A stretch of DNA of 18,896 nt from Dunaliella salina (lineage: Eukaryota; Chlorophyta; Chlorophyceae; Chlamydomonadales; Dunaliellaceae): positions 92,229-111,124 of the forward strand of contig MU069669.1 in NCBI GenBank assembly GCA_002284615.2. The letters run 5' to 3'. The notes beneath the pieces were generated by a model. It made no database searches and was not told the origin of the DNA. It was given only the letters and a program-made list of their open reading frames with translations. Shown here piece after piece: positions 18,824-18,896 of the stretch (within the stretch, counting starts at the first letter, position 1; each line of letters starts with the position of its first letter). The position numbers and the translations under genes were made by a program.

Positions 18824-18896
18824 CACACACACACACACACATTTACGCTTAATTGGTTGGACTACATACACGCGCGCGCACACACACACACACACA
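18824..18896. repeat. (CA)n tracts at right edge
   Basis: CA runs at 18824-18840 and from about 18871 to the end, with a short CG-alternating piece between. Confidence 0.9.

Overview
The window is nuclear DNA of a eukaryote, most likely a flagellated green alga (chlorophyte). The evidence is GT-AG introns with pyrimidine-rich acceptors, long introns full of micro- and minisatellites, a TGTAA poly(A)-type signal of the kind used by chlorophytes, and a gene for a sperm-tail/flagellar PG-rich (STPG/SHIPPO) repeat protein. The taxon is inferred from style and gene content, not from an identified orthologue. There are no bacterial-type operons, no rRNA genes and no CRISPR array.

The main result is one split gene on the + strand, from about 301 to 14819. 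I rebuilt it by hand as 12 coding exons whose splice phases all match: 301-382, 949-1117, 1407-1585, 1819-1875, 2631-2798, 3322-3520, 4227-4363, 6530-6716, 8871-9023, 11614-11662, 12706-12803 and 14723-14819. The model totals 1575 nt, encoding 524 residues plus a TGA stop. Most exons are too short to stand out as open reading frames, and the longest ORFs in the window are repeat artefacts. The product has a Ser/His/Pro-rich N-terminal part with one charged helical stretch. This is followed by six PGP-Y motifs (SPGPGAY, SPGPAY, NPGPGNY, SPGPARY, SPGPVY, SPGVGAY) alternating with FG-type motifs (AFGT, SFGR, IFGV, TFGK). That spacing is diagnostic of the STPG/SHIPPO (ODF3/CIMAP-like) family of axonemal microtubule-associated proteins.

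The introns make up about 90 percent of the gene and hold most of the structure. There are two MITE-like elements (4905-5076 and 5880-6080), a tRNA-derived SINE-like piece (about 10440-10515, minus strand), and large minisatellites (6950-7380, 7540-8470, 9671-10132, 10920-11420). Intron 11 carries TTA, CTG and G-run microsatellites. The most unusual feature is a set of short tandem arrays at four exon ends (exons 5, 6, 9 and 12). Their units copy the exon tail, and at the three internal exons they also copy the 5' splice site and the start of the intron. At least two copies look able to act as alternative exon material.

Downstream of the gene (15040-18896) are a 73-nt GT repeat, an orphan coding-like island (15366-15683, frame broken afterwards), a diverged tandem repeat near 17.0-17.3 kb, two small palindromes, and a possible 3'-terminal exon of a second + strand gene (18480-18672). 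Both window ends lie in CA repeats.
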